From positions 186,001 to 250,000 of the forward strand of contig NZ_JAYREK010000002.1 in NCBI RefSeq assembly GCF_041908905.1: a stretch of 64,000 nucleotides of DNA, in the 5' to 3' direction. The notes below the pieces were generated by a model, which worked only from the letters and a program-made list of their open reading frames with translations, did not search any database and had not been told where the DNA came from. The position numbers and the translations under genes were made by a program. Source of the stretch: Zoogloea sp041908905 (GTDB lineage Bacteria; Pseudomonadota; Gammaproteobacteria; Burkholderiales; Rhodocyclaceae). Positions 33,121 to 41,570 of the stretch are shown piece after piece (the first letter of the stretch is position 1; each line of letters starts with the position of its first letter).

Positions 33121-34462
33121 CAATGCTCCCAACTTAAGCCGCCTTATATGCCAAATGCTGATGCGGCTTGACGCGTCGTGGCCTGGGAAAACTTCGCTCG
33201 GGCTGGATGTGGCAGCGGGCGTGTGAGATGGCGTCGAGCACGGTCTGTAGCTGGTTTCGGGCGTGTTCGAGCGCCAGGAGGCAGCCGGCGAGGATTGGTT
33301 TGAGGGCACCCTGGGCGTAGGTTCGATTGGGGCGTGAGGCGGCGTCGGGCGGCTCCGTCTCGGCGCTGAGCAGCTGGCAGAGGTTGTCGGCCAGGACCTT
33401 GGCGGCGAAGTCCTGCTGAAAGGCGAGATAGGTGAGCCCGCTGGGCGCCTCAAGGCGCAGACGATGCTTGATTCGCTTGAAGGCCTCCTCGACCCGCCAG
33501 CGGCGGTGATAGAGCGCCCCGAACTGCTCCGCCGGGTAGCGCCGGGCATCGAGCAGGTTGGTCATCAGCACGCGGATGTTGCCGCCGGGCGTGACGTCAC
33601 GAATCAGGCGCACCGGGGTCGGAACGGGCTGGATCTCGTAGATCGACGCCTCGGCCGCGCGCGGCGCGGCAAGCGTCACCACCTGCTCGGAGGCGCCCGA
33701 GCGCAGGAAATCGGCGACACAGCGCCAGCCCCGGGTGTCGGCCCGCAGGCAAAAGCCCAGCCCGCGCTGCGCCAGGGACGCCACCATCGTGTTGCCGACA
33801 TAGCCGCGGTCGAGCACCAGCAGGTCGCGGCCGGCATCGAGTTCGTCCAGCGCCTCGAACAGCATCTGGCGCTCCGAACCGTCGGCCGGATGCAGGCTCG
33901 CGTGCAGCGTCAGCTCGGCCCCGGGCAGAAACAGCGCGAAGGCGTAGTGATCGGCAGACAACTTGGCGTTGGCGCGGGTCGAGACGCGCAGCCGGGAGGC
34001 GTCCGCCGCCACCACGCGCAACCCGTTCCAGCGCGCCGCATCGATCCGTGGCTGCGCCAGCGCCAGCAAGTGCCGGCCGGCGAGCCGGAACAGCTCCGCC
34101 GAAAATCCCTTTCGCGCCTTGCTGAAGGCCTGGGCGCTGACCTCCCGACTGCGGACCGCCATGCCCTTCAGCTGGCCGAACAAGGTGTCGAGTTCAGTCT
34201 GCACACTGGCACACATCCCGGACATCATCATCGCCGCGATGCGCGGCAAGGTCAGGTGGCGATCGCGGGTAAAAGCGCCTGGGCGCAGGCGCACTTGATC
34301 GACCAGGGCTGGGTCGAGGAGAAACCTGGAAAACTCATCCAGCAGCGATTGGGGATCGAGTGTTTGAGTTCATAGTCTCTATTTATCAATGACTTAATGG
34401 CATTGATTTTACCGGGGACGGCGCAGGTTCACAAGGGGGGTGGCGTTAAGTTGGGAGCATTG
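33121..34462 (-). mobile_element. Complete IS4-family insertion sequence, 1342 bp
   Basis: It is bounded by perfect 16-bp terminal inverted repeats, CAATGCTCCCAACTTA (33121-33136) and TAAGTTGGGAGCATTG (34447-34462), and flanked by a perfect 10-bp target duplication. It carries a single transposase gene reading leftward, whose stop codon lies inside the left inverted repeat. There are no passenger genes. Intact ends, duplication and reading frame suggest a recent and possibly still active insertion. Confidence 0.95.
33134..34294 (-). CDS. IS4-family DDE transposase
   Basis: A 386-residue transposase if begun at the GTG codon 34294. The DDE residues are visible as Asp in RVVAADASRLRVS, Asp in DLLVLDRGYVGNT and Glu within the IS4 signature Y-x2-R-x3-E-x6-K, seen exactly as YHRRWRVEEAFKRIK. 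The frame is open for about 20 more codons upstream and encodes plausible family sequence (LLDEFSRFLLDPALVDQ), but it contains no ATG or GTG before an in-frame TGA. The true start may therefore be a rare codon such as CTG. It catalyses cut-and-paste movement of the element. Confidence 0.93.
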   Translation of the reverse strand: MRLRPGAFTRDRHLTLPRIAAMMMSGMCASVQTELDTLFGQLKGMAVRSREVSAQAFSKARKGFSAELFRLAGRHLLALAQPRIDAARWNGLRVVAADASRLRVSTRANAKLSADHYAFALFLPGAELTLHASLHPADGSERQMLFEALDELDAGRDLLVLDRGYVGNTMVASLAQRGLGFCLRADTRGWRCVADFLRSGASEQVVTLAAPRAAEASIYEIQPVPTPVRLIRDVTPGGNIRVLMTNLLDARRYPAEQFGALYHRRWRVEEAFKRIKHRLRLEAPSGLTYLAFQQDFAAKVLADNLCQLLSAETEPPDAASRPNRTYAQGALKPILAGCLLALEHARNQLQTVLDAISHARCHIQPERSFPRPRRVKPHQHLAYKAA

Positions 34463-34472
34463 CCCCTACCTC
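34463..34472 (+). repeat. Target-site duplication, right copy
   Basis: CCCCTACCTC, identical to 33111-33120, immediately follows the right inverted repeat of the IS4-family element. Confidence 0.93.
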
Positions 34473-35146
34473 ACCCGGGGCTTCTTCACCGACTACGGCC
34501 GCCAGGCCGGCGACGCCTGCGTGCTGATGATCGCCGAGCGCGGCGAGCAGCAGGTGGCGGCGAGCTTCTTCCTGCGTGACGCCGACGCCCTCTACGGCCG
34601 CTACTGGGGCGCCATCGAATACATCCCCTGCCTGCACTTCGAGGCCTGCTACTACCAGGCCATCGCCTACGCCATCGCAGAAGGCCTCTCCCGCTTCGAG
34701 GGCGGCGCCCAGGGCGAGCACAAGCTGTCGCGCGGCCTCGAGCCGGTGCGCACCACCTCGGCCCACTGGATCGCCGACCCGCGTTTTGCCGACGCGGTGG
34801 CCGACTTCCTGGCGCGGGAGCGCGGCGGCGTCGAGGACTACCTCGACGAACTCTCCGAGCACCTGCCCTTCCGCGCCGACGCTTCAGCACCAGACGACGG
34901 CGGAACTTTGCCCTGAATCAAGGGGAGTGCATTTCGTCTGGCCGAAGATCGCCTCCGGCCTTGCCCCGCCGCCCCGGCGGTGTTACGATACGAATCGGCA
35001 ACGTTACCGTGACGCCATGGGCAGGCATCCCCCCTGCCGACACCGGCCGGGAGATCGGCCTGCGGATCACGGGCACGCCACGCCGACCGCCCCCTTGCAT
35101 TACGGCCCAGGGCAGCAACACGCCGGTCCCCCGGCAGGAAGCCACC

Positions 35147-36565
35147 GTGAAGCCTCACCGCCAAGCCCATATCCCCCTTCTCCGCCTTCTCCGCCTGCGC
35201 TCCTTCGGTCTGTTGGCCTGTGCCGCCCTGGCAGCCTGCGCGACCCCCGACGGCCCGACGCCCCAGCCCCTCCCCGCGGCCTACCCGGCAGCCCCCAGCG
35301 AAGCCGCCGCCCGCCCGCCCGACTGGAACGCCCTCTTCGCCGACCCCCGGCTGCGCGAGTTGACCGCCGGCGCCCTCGCCCACAACCGCGACCTGCGCGT
35401 GGCCATCGCCCGGGTCGCCGAGGCCCGCGCCGCCTACGACATCCAGGAAGCCGCCGGACGCCCGGCCGTCGAGCTCGGCGCCAGCGGCACCCGCAGCCGC
35501 ACGCCGGCCGACCTGTCGGTCACCGGCCGCGACAAGATCGGCGGCAACTACCGGGCCGGCGCCAACCTGGTCAGCTACGAGATCGACTTCTGGGGCCGCG
35601 TGAAGAGCCTCAACGAAGCCGCCCTCAACCAGTTCCTCGCCACCGACGAGGCGCGCCGGGCCTTCGAGCTCGGCCTCGTCGCCCAGCTCGCCAACACCTA
35701 CCTGCTCGGCCGCGAGCTCGACGAGCGCATCGTGCTGGCCCAGAAGGCCCTGGTGACCCGCGAGGAATCCTTCCGCATCATGGCCCGGCGCGCCGCGGTG
35801 GGCAGCAGCTCCGACCTCGAACTGCGCCAGGTGGAATCCCTGCTCCTCAACACCCGCGGCGAGCTCGCCGCCCTCGAACGCCAGCGCGCCCAGAACGACG
35901 CCCTGCTGCTGCAGCTCACCGGTCATGCCCCGGCCCCCACGCCGCCGCCCGCGCCGCTCGCCGAGCAGGGCCTGGAAGGCCCGCTGCCGCCCGGCCTGCC
36001 CGCCGAGCTCCTCACCCGCCGGCCCGACATCCGCGCCGCCGAAAAGCGCCTCGCCGCCAGCCAGGCCAGCATCCGCGCCGCCCGCGCCGCCTTCCTGCCC
36101 AACATCACCCTCACCGGCTTCGGCGGCGCCTCCAGCGCCGAGCTGGACGGCCTCTTCCGGGGCGGCGCCAGCACCTGGAGCTTCACCCCGGCGCTGCGCC
36201 TGCCCCTCTTCGACGGCGGCCGCAACCGCGCCAACCTCAGCCTCGCCGAAGCCCGCCAGCTGGTCGCCGTGGCCGACTACGAGGCCACCATCCAGGCCGC
36301 CTTCCGGGAGGTCTCCGACGCCCTCGCCGCCCGCCACTGGCTGGCCGAGCAGGTGCGCGCCCAGCAGGCCCTGGTGGCCACCGAATCCGACCGCGCCCGG
36401 CTGGCCTCCCTGCGCTTCGAGCGCGGCGTGAGCAACTACCTCGACGTGCTCGACGCCCAGCGGGCGCTGTTCAACGCCGAGCAGGCCCTGGTGCAGCTGC
36501 GCCGCGCCCTGATGGCCAGCACCGTCAACCTCTACAAGGCCCTGGGGGGCGGCGAGCCCCGCTAG
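35147..36565 (+). CDS. Outer-membrane efflux lipoprotein (TolC/OprM/NodT family)
   Basis: A 472-residue outer-membrane factor starting at GTG 35147 with a GGAAG site. The signal peptide (residues 1-30) ends in lipobox LAAC with lipidated Cys31. Two repeats of the OEP domain follow (residues about 70-260 and 280-465), with landmarks NRDLRVAIARVAEARAAYD, LTRRPDIRAAEKRLAASQA and YLDVLDAQRALFNAEQALV. It forms the trimeric exit duct for the exporter encoded just downstream: the next gene, the HlyD adaptor, begins 13 bp later. The 5' frame extends upstream without family features and with a poor start. The substrate cannot be predicted. Confidence 0.88.
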   Translation: MKPHRQAHIPLLRLLRLRSFGLLACAALAACATPDGPTPQPLPAAYPAAPSEAAARPPDWNALFADPRLRELTAGALAHNRDLRVAIARVAEARAAYDIQEAAGRPAVELGASGTRSRTPADLSVTGRDKIGGNYRAGANLVSYEIDFWGRVKSLNEAALNQFLATDEARRAFELGLVAQLANTYLLGRELDERIVLAQKALVTREESFRIMARRAAVGSSSDLELRQVESLLLNTRGELAALERQRAQNDALLLQLTGHAPAPTPPPAPLAEQGLEGPLPPGLPAELLTRRPDIRAAEKRLAASQASIRAARAAFLPNITLTGFGGASSAELDGLFRGGASTWSFTPALRLPLFDGGRNRANLSLAEARQLVAVADYEATIQAAFREVSDALAARHWLAEQVRAQQALVATESDRARLASLRFERGVSNYLDVLDAQRALFNAEQALVQLRRALMASTVNLYKALGGGEPR

Positions 36566-36578
36566 CAAAGGACACACG

Positions 36579-37649
36579 ATGAACCCCGAAACCCGAACCT
36601 GGCTGCGCCGCGGCGCCCTGCTGGCCGTGGCGCTGGTGGCCGCCCTGCTGGCCTGGAAGACGCTCCGCCCCGCAAGCAACGACGGCAGCTTCGTGAAGGG
36701 CAACGGCCGCATCGAAGCGGTCGAAGTCGACGTGGCCGCCAAGCTCGCCGGCCGGGTCGCCGAGATCCTGGTGAACGAAGGCGACTTCGTGAAGGCCGGC
36801 GACGTGATCGCCCGCATGGACACCCGGGCCCTCGACGCCCAGCTCGCCCAGGCCAGGGCCCAGGTCGCCAACGCCCGGAGCGCAAAGCAGACTGCCCTCG
36901 CCCAGCTCGCCCAGCGCAGGGCCGACGCCACCATGGCCGAGGCCCTGCTGGTGCAGCGCAAGAGCGAACTCGAGGTGGCCCGGCGCACCCGCGACCGCTC
37001 CCAGGCCCTGCTGGCCGACCGCGCCACCTCGGCCCAGCAGGCCGACGAGGACGCCGCCCGGGCGCGCAACGCGGAAGCCAGCGTGGCCGTCGCCCAGGCC
37101 CAGATCACCGCCGCGAAGGCCGCCATCGGCGCCGCCGAGGCCCAGGTCGCCCAGGCCCAGGCCGGCATCGACGCCGCCGTGGCGGTGGTCGAGCGCCTCG
37201 CCACCGAGCTCGAGGACGGCGTGCTGCGTGCCCCCCGCAGCGGCCGCGTGCAGTACCGCGTGGTGCAGCCCGGCGAGGTGGTGGGCGGCGGCGGCAAGGT
37301 GGTGAGCCTGGTGGACATCGCCGACGTGTACATGACCTTCTTCCTGCCCGAGGTGGCCGCCGGCCGCGTGGCGCTGGGCAGCGAGGTGCGCATCGTGCTC
37401 GACGCCGCCCGCCAGTTCGTGATCCCGGCCCAGGTGTCGTACGTGGCGAGCGTCGCCCAGTTCACCCCGAAAACCGTCGAAACCCAGAACGAGCGCCAGA
37501 AGATGGTCTTCCGCGTGAAGGCGCGCATCGCCCCCGAGCTGCTGCAGAAGTACCCCGAGCAGGTCAAGACCGGCCTGCCCGGCATGGCCCACCTGCGCCT
37601 CGACGCCAGCCAGCCCTGGCCGGCGGAGCTGGAAGTCCGCCTGCCATGA
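36579..37649 (+). CDS. HlyD-family periplasmic adaptor (YhiI-like)
   Basis: A 356-residue membrane fusion protein. It has an N-terminal signal anchor (residues about 11-29), a lipoyl half-motif GRIEAVEVDVAAKLAGRVAEILV (about 46-68), a long Ala/Gln-rich alpha-helical hairpin (about 85-205) and the second lipoyl/beta-barrel part (LRAPRSGRVQYRVVQPGE onward). It links the inner-membrane ABC transporter to the outer-membrane duct. The order OMF, HlyD, RbbA-type ABC, ABC-2 permease corresponds to the E. coli yhiI-rbbA-yhhJ set. Its stop overlaps the next start by 4 bp. Confidence 0.88.
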   Translation: MNPETRTWLRRGALLAVALVAALLAWKTLRPASNDGSFVKGNGRIEAVEVDVAAKLAGRVAEILVNEGDFVKAGDVIARMDTRALDAQLAQARAQVANARSAKQTALAQLAQRRADATMAEALLVQRKSELEVARRTRDRSQALLADRATSAQQADEDAARARNAEASVAVAQAQITAAKAAIGAAEAQVAQAQAGIDAAVAVVERLATELEDGVLRAPRSGRVQYRVVQPGEVVGGGGKVVSLVDIADVYMTFFLPEVAAGRVALGSEVRIVLDAARQFVIPAQVSYVASVAQFTPKTVETQNERQKMVFRVKARIAPELLQKYPEQVKTGLPGMAHLRLDASQPWPAELEVRLP

Positions 37650-40390
37650 GTGACGACGCAAGCGTCGTCCGGCTCACCGGCCTCACCCACCGCTACGGCC
37701 CGGTGCGGGCCGCCGACGGGGTCAGCCTGGAGATCCCCGCCGGCCGCATGGTGGGCTTCATCGGCCCCGACGGGGTGGGCAAGTCCACCTGGCTCGGGCT
37801 GATCGCCGGGGCGCGGCAGATCCAGCAGGGGCAGGTCGAGGTGCTCGGCGGCGACATGGCCGCCGCCCGCCACCGGGAAGCCGTCTGCCCGCGCATCGCC
37901 TACATGCCCCAGGGCCTCGGCAAGAACCTCTACCCTACCCTGTCGGTGTTCGAGAACATCGACTTCTTCGGCCGTCTGTTCGGCCAGGGCCGCGCCGAGC
38001 GGGCCCGCCGCATCGCCGAGCTGCTGGCCGCCACCGGCATGGCTGCCTTCGCCGACCGGCCGGCCCACAAACTCTCCGGCGGCATGAAGCAGAAGCTCGG
38101 CCTGTGCTGCGCCCTCATCCACGACCCCGACCTGTTGATCCTCGACGAACCCACCACCGGCGTCGATCCCCTGTCCCGCCGCCAGTTCTGGGAGCTCATC
38201 GCGCGCATCCGCGCCAAACGGCCCGGCATGAGCGTGCTGGTCGCCACCGCCTACATGGAAGAGGCCGAGCAGTACGACTGGCTGGTAGCCGTCGACAACG
38301 GCCGGGTGCTGGCCACCGGCACGCCCGCCGAGCTGCGCGCGCGCAGCGGCACCGCCAGCCTCGAGGAGGCCTTCCTCGCCCTGCTGCCCCCCGAGCGCCG
38401 CGACGGCCACAGCCGGCTCACAATCCCGCCGCTGACGGCCGGCGAGGTGGTGATCTCGGCCCGCGGCCTGCAGATGCGCTTCGGCGACTTCATCGCGGTG
38501 GATGACGTCAACCTGGAAGTCCGCCGTGGCGAGATCTTCGGCTTTCTGGGCTCCAACGGCTGCGGCAAGTCCACCACCATGAAGATGCTCACCGGCCTCC
38601 TGCCGCCCACCCGCGGCGAGGCCCGGCTGCTCGGCGAGGTGCTCGACGCCACCAACATCGACACCCGCCGGCGGGTCGGCTACATGTCCCAGAGCTTCTC
38701 CCTGTACGGTGAGCTCTCGGTGCGCCGCAACCTGCAGCTCCACGCGCGCCTGTTCCGGCTCTCCCAAGCAGAGGGCGATGCCCGCATCGCCACGCTGGCC
38801 GAGCGCTTCGACCTCGGCCCGGTGATGGACGCCCTGCCCGACGCCCTGCCCCTGGGCATCCGCCAGCGCCTGCAGCTCGCCGTCGCGGTGCTCCACCGGC
38901 CCGACGTGCTGATCCTCGACGAGCCCACCTCGGGGGTCGACCCGGTGGCCCGCGACCGCTTCTGGGAACTCATCATCCAGCTCTCGCGCCAGGACGGGGT
39001 GACGATCTTCATCACCACCCACTTCATGAACGAGGCCCAGCGCTGCGACCGCATCTCGCTGATGCACGCCGGCCGCATCCTGGCCAGCGACGCCCCGGCC
39101 GCACTGATCGCCGCCCGCGGCGCAGCCAGCCTGGAAGAAGCCTTCATCGCCTGCCTCAGCGACGCCAGCCGCAACGAAGCCAGCCAGGCCGGCGAACCCG
39201 CCGCCGAACCGGCCCCCCCCCCGGCGCCCGCCGCCGCACCGCCGGCCCGGCCACCCCGCCCGGCGCGCTTCAGCCTGGCACGGCTCCTCAGCTTCAGCGC
39301 CCGCGAGGCCACCGAGCTGCGCCGCGACCCCTTCCGCCTCACCCTGGCGCTGCTCGGCACGGTGATCCTGATGCTGGTGATGGGCTACGGCATCAGCACC
39401 GACGTGGAGAACCTCAGCTACGCGGTGCTCGACCTGGACAAGAGCGTCGCCAGCGAGGCCTACACCCTGGAGATTTCCGGCTCCCGCTACTTCTCCGAGC
39501 AGCCGCCCCTCGAGAGCCACGCCGACCTGGACGCCCGCATGCGCGCGGGCCGGCTGGCGATGGCCCTCGAGATCCCGCCGGGCTTCGGCCGCGACCTGGC
39601 CCGCGGCGCCCGCCCCGAGATCGGCCTGTGGCTGGACGGGGCCATGCCGATGCGCGCCGAGGTCGCCCGCGCCTACATGATCGGCCTGCACACCCGCACC
39701 CTCACCGAGGCGGTTGCCCAGGCCACCGGCAGCCACGCGGCGGGCCTCGCCGGCATCGAGGTGCGCTACCGCTACAACCCCGAGATGCTCAGCCTGGTGG
39801 CGATGGTGCCGGCGGTGATCCCGATGCTGCTGGTGTTCATCCCCGCCATGCTCACCGCCCTCGGCGTGGTTCGCGAGAAGGAGCTCGGCTCCATCCTCAA
39901 CGTGTACACCACGCCGGTCAGCAAGCTGGAGTTCCTGCTCGGCAAGCAGTTGCCCTACATCGGGCTGTCGCTGTTCAACTTCGCGCTGCTGTTTTTGCTG
40001 GCGATCTTCCTGTTCCAGGTGCCCTTCAAGGGCAGCCTGCTCACCCTGTGCGCCGGGGCGCTGGTGTATGTCACCGCCACCACCGGGCTGGGGCTCCTGA
40101 TGTCCACCGTCACCGACAGCCAGATCGCCGCGATGGCCGGCACCTCCATCGGCACCCTGCTGCCGGCGATCCAGTTCTCGGGCATGCTCGATCCGGTGTC
40201 GTCCCTCGAAGGGGCCGGCGCGTGGGTCGGCGCGGCCTACCCCACCACCCACTTCCTCACCATCAGCCGCGGCACCTTCGCCAAGGCCCTCGACTTCGCC
40301 GATCTGGGCGGCGCCTTCGTGCCGCTGCTCGTCGCGGTGCCGGTGCTCACGCTGCTGTCGATGCTGCTGCTGCGCAAGCAGGGCCGCTGA
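37646..40390 (+). CDS. rbbA: RbbA-type ABC transporter: two ATPase domains fused to an ABC-2 permease
   Basis: A 914-residue fusion; E. coli RbbA (YhiH) has 911. NBD1 (residues about 8-240) has Walker A GPDGVGKST, signature LSGGMKQKL and Walker B LLILDEPTTGVDP. NBD2 (about 268-500) has Walker A GSNGCGKST, a degenerate signature LPLGIRQRL and Walker B VLILDEPTSGVDP. A Pro/Ala linker (about 510-545) leads to an ABC-2 membrane domain (about 555-914). RbbA was named for ribosome-associated ATPase activity in E. coli, but architecture and operon point to export with the HlyD adaptor and OMF. It overlaps the HlyD gene by 4 bp. Confidence 0.88.
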   Translation: MSDDASVVRLTGLTHRYGPVRAADGVSLEIPAGRMVGFIGPDGVGKSTWLGLIAGARQIQQGQVEVLGGDMAAARHREAVCPRIAYMPQGLGKNLYPTLSVFENIDFFGRLFGQGRAERARRIAELLAATGMAAFADRPAHKLSGGMKQKLGLCCALIHDPDLLILDEPTTGVDPLSRRQFWELIARIRAKRPGMSVLVATAYMEEAEQYDWLVAVDNGRVLATGTPAELRARSGTASLEEAFLALLPPERRDGHSRLTIPPLTAGEVVISARGLQMRFGDFIAVDDVNLEVRRGEIFGFLGSNGCGKSTTMKMLTGLLPPTRGEARLLGEVLDATNIDTRRRVGYMSQSFSLYGELSVRRNLQLHARLFRLSQAEGDARIATLAERFDLGPVMDALPDALPLGIRQRLQLAVAVLHRPDVLILDEPTSGVDPVARDRFWELIIQLSRQDGVTIFITTHFMNEAQRCDRISLMHAGRILASDAPAALIAARGAASLEEAFIACLSDASRNEASQAGEPAAEPAPPPAPAAAPPARPPRPARFSLARLLSFSAREATELRRDPFRLTLALLGTVILMLVMGYGISTDVENLSYAVLDLDKSVASEAYTLEISGSRYFSEQPPLESHADLDARMRAGRLAMALEIPPGFGRDLARGARPEIGLWLDGAMPMRAEVARAYMIGLHTRTLTEAVAQATGSHAAGLAGIEVRYRYNPEMLSLVAMVPAVIPMLLVFIPAMLTALGVVREKELGSILNVYTTPVSKLEFLLGKQLPYIGLSLFNFALLFLLAIFLFQVPFKGSLLTLCAGALVYVTATTGLGLLMSTVTDSQIAAMAGTSIGTLLPAIQFSGMLDPVSSLEGAGAWVGAAYPTTHFLTISRGTFAKALDFADLGGAFVPLLVAVPVLTLLSMLLLRKQGR

Positions 40391-40401
40391 CGGAGACCAC
40401 G

Positions 40402-41541
40402 ATGGCCCCCCGCTCCAGCCTCCTCAACAACACCTGGCACCTGGGCCTCAAGGAGTTCCACAGCCTGCTGGGCGACATGACGATGCTGTTCCTGATCGTC
40501 TTCATGTTCACGGTGGCGGTCTACGCGGACGCCCACTCCAAGCCCGAGAGCCTGCACCGGGCCGCGGTGGCGGTGGTGGACGAGGACCGCTCCCAGCTCT
40601 CGGCGCGCATCGTCGCCGCGCTGCAGCCGCCCCAGTTCATCCCGCCGGCCCAGCTCGACCTCGCCGAGATGGACCGCTACATGGACGCCGGGCGCTACAC
40701 CTTCGTGCTCGACATCCCGCCCAACTTCCAGCGCGACGTGCTGGCCGGCCGCCAGCCGGCGATCCAGCTCAACGTGGACGCCACCCGCCAGATCCAGGCC
40801 CAGACCGGCACCGGCTACATCCAGAGCATCGTCGCCGAGGAGATCCGCGCCTTCGCCCAGCGCGGGCGCGCCGCCCCGCCGCCGCCCGTCGAGCTGGTGC
40901 CGCGCAGCCTGTTCAACCCCAACTTCAGCGCTGCCTGGTTTGCCGCGGTGACGGCGGTGATCAACAACGTCACCCAGCTTGGCATCCTGCTCACCGGCGC
41001 CGCGCTGATCCGCGAGCGGGAACACGGCACCATCGAACATCTGCTGGTGATGCCGGTCACACCCCTCGAGATCATGCTCTCCAAGCTGTGGTCGATGGCC
41101 GTGGCGGTGCTGGTGGCGTCGAGCCTGTCGCTGAAGGTGGTGGTCGAGGGCTTCCTGGCCGTGGAGGTGCCGGGCTCGCTGCCGCTGTTCGGCGTCGCCA
41201 CGCTGCTCTATCTGTTTGCCGCCGCCTCGATCGGGATCTTCATGGGCACCCTGGCCCGCAACATGCCCCAGTTCGGGCTGATGTCGATCCTGGTGCTGCT
41301 GCCGCTGCAGATCCTGTCCGGCGCCCTCACCCCGCGGGAGAGCATGCCCGAGCTGGTGCAGGTGCTGATGTCCTTCGCCCCCACCACCCACTACGTCAGC
41401 CTGGCCCAGGCGGTGCTCTTCCGGGACGCCGGGGTCGGCGTGGTGTGGCCCCAGTTCCTGATGGTCGCGGCGATCGGCGCCGCCTTCTTCGCCCTCGCCC
41501 ACCACCGCCTGCGCCAGACGATCAGCGCGATGCAGGCCTGA
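40402..41541 (+). CDS. yhhJ: ABC-2 family permease (YhhJ-like)
   Basis: A 379-residue inner-membrane protein with the ABC-2 layout: one N-terminal helix (residues about 25-45), a large extracytoplasmic domain (about 50-185) and five C-terminal helices (about 195-370), with the GTIEHLLVMPVTPLEIMLSKLW motif near residue 215. E. coli YhhJ is 374 residues and follows rbbA, as here. Start 40402 is set by the GGAG site 12 bp after the rbbA stop. It probably pairs with the permease domain of RbbA. It lacks its own ATPase and depends on the upstream fusion protein. Confidence 0.87.
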   Translation: MAPRSSLLNNTWHLGLKEFHSLLGDMTMLFLIVFMFTVAVYADAHSKPESLHRAAVAVVDEDRSQLSARIVAALQPPQFIPPAQLDLAEMDRYMDAGRYTFVLDIPPNFQRDVLAGRQPAIQLNVDATRQIQAQTGTGYIQSIVAEEIRAFAQRGRAAPPPPVELVPRSLFNPNFSAAWFAAVTAVINNVTQLGILLTGAALIREREHGTIEHLLVMPVTPLEIMLSKLWSMAVAVLVASSLSLKVVVEGFLAVEVPGSLPLFGVATLLYLFAAASIGIFMGTLARNMPQFGLMSILVLLPLQILSGALTPRESMPELVQVLMSFAPTTHYVSLAQAVLFRDAGVGVVWPQFLMVAAIGAAFFALAHHRLRQTISAMQA

Positions 41542-41570
41542 CCCCTGAATCCGCCGAAAGGATAGACACC

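Larger units (their letters stand above)
32413..34916 (+). pseudogene. FemAB-like (PF04339/DUF482) GNAT-fold acyltransferase gene interrupted by an IS4-family element
   Basis: Two halves of one gene flank the insertion: 32413-33120 (236 codons) and 34473-34916 (147 codons plus stop). Joining them after removing the element and one copy of the 10-bp target duplication restores an uninterrupted 383-residue frame, reading ...RSTPYL-TRGFFTDYG.... The family has a double GNAT fold and is thought to transfer an acyl or aminoacyl group; its substrate is not known. Motifs seen include the KRKKIRQERRKV helix near residue 195 and EYIPCLHFEACYYQAI in the right half. An AGGA site favours the ATG at 32413 over the one at 32404. 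No other damage is seen, so the insertion is probably recent. The left half alone could give a truncated product ending at 33171. Confidence 0.88.

Noticed and set aside
34838..40252. Very long open frame antisense to the export operon
   Set aside because: It is the complement of well-supported genes (OMF, HlyD, RbbA); in GC-rich DNA the antisense frame lacks stops. Its translation is low-complexity Gly/Ala/Val/His with no domain.
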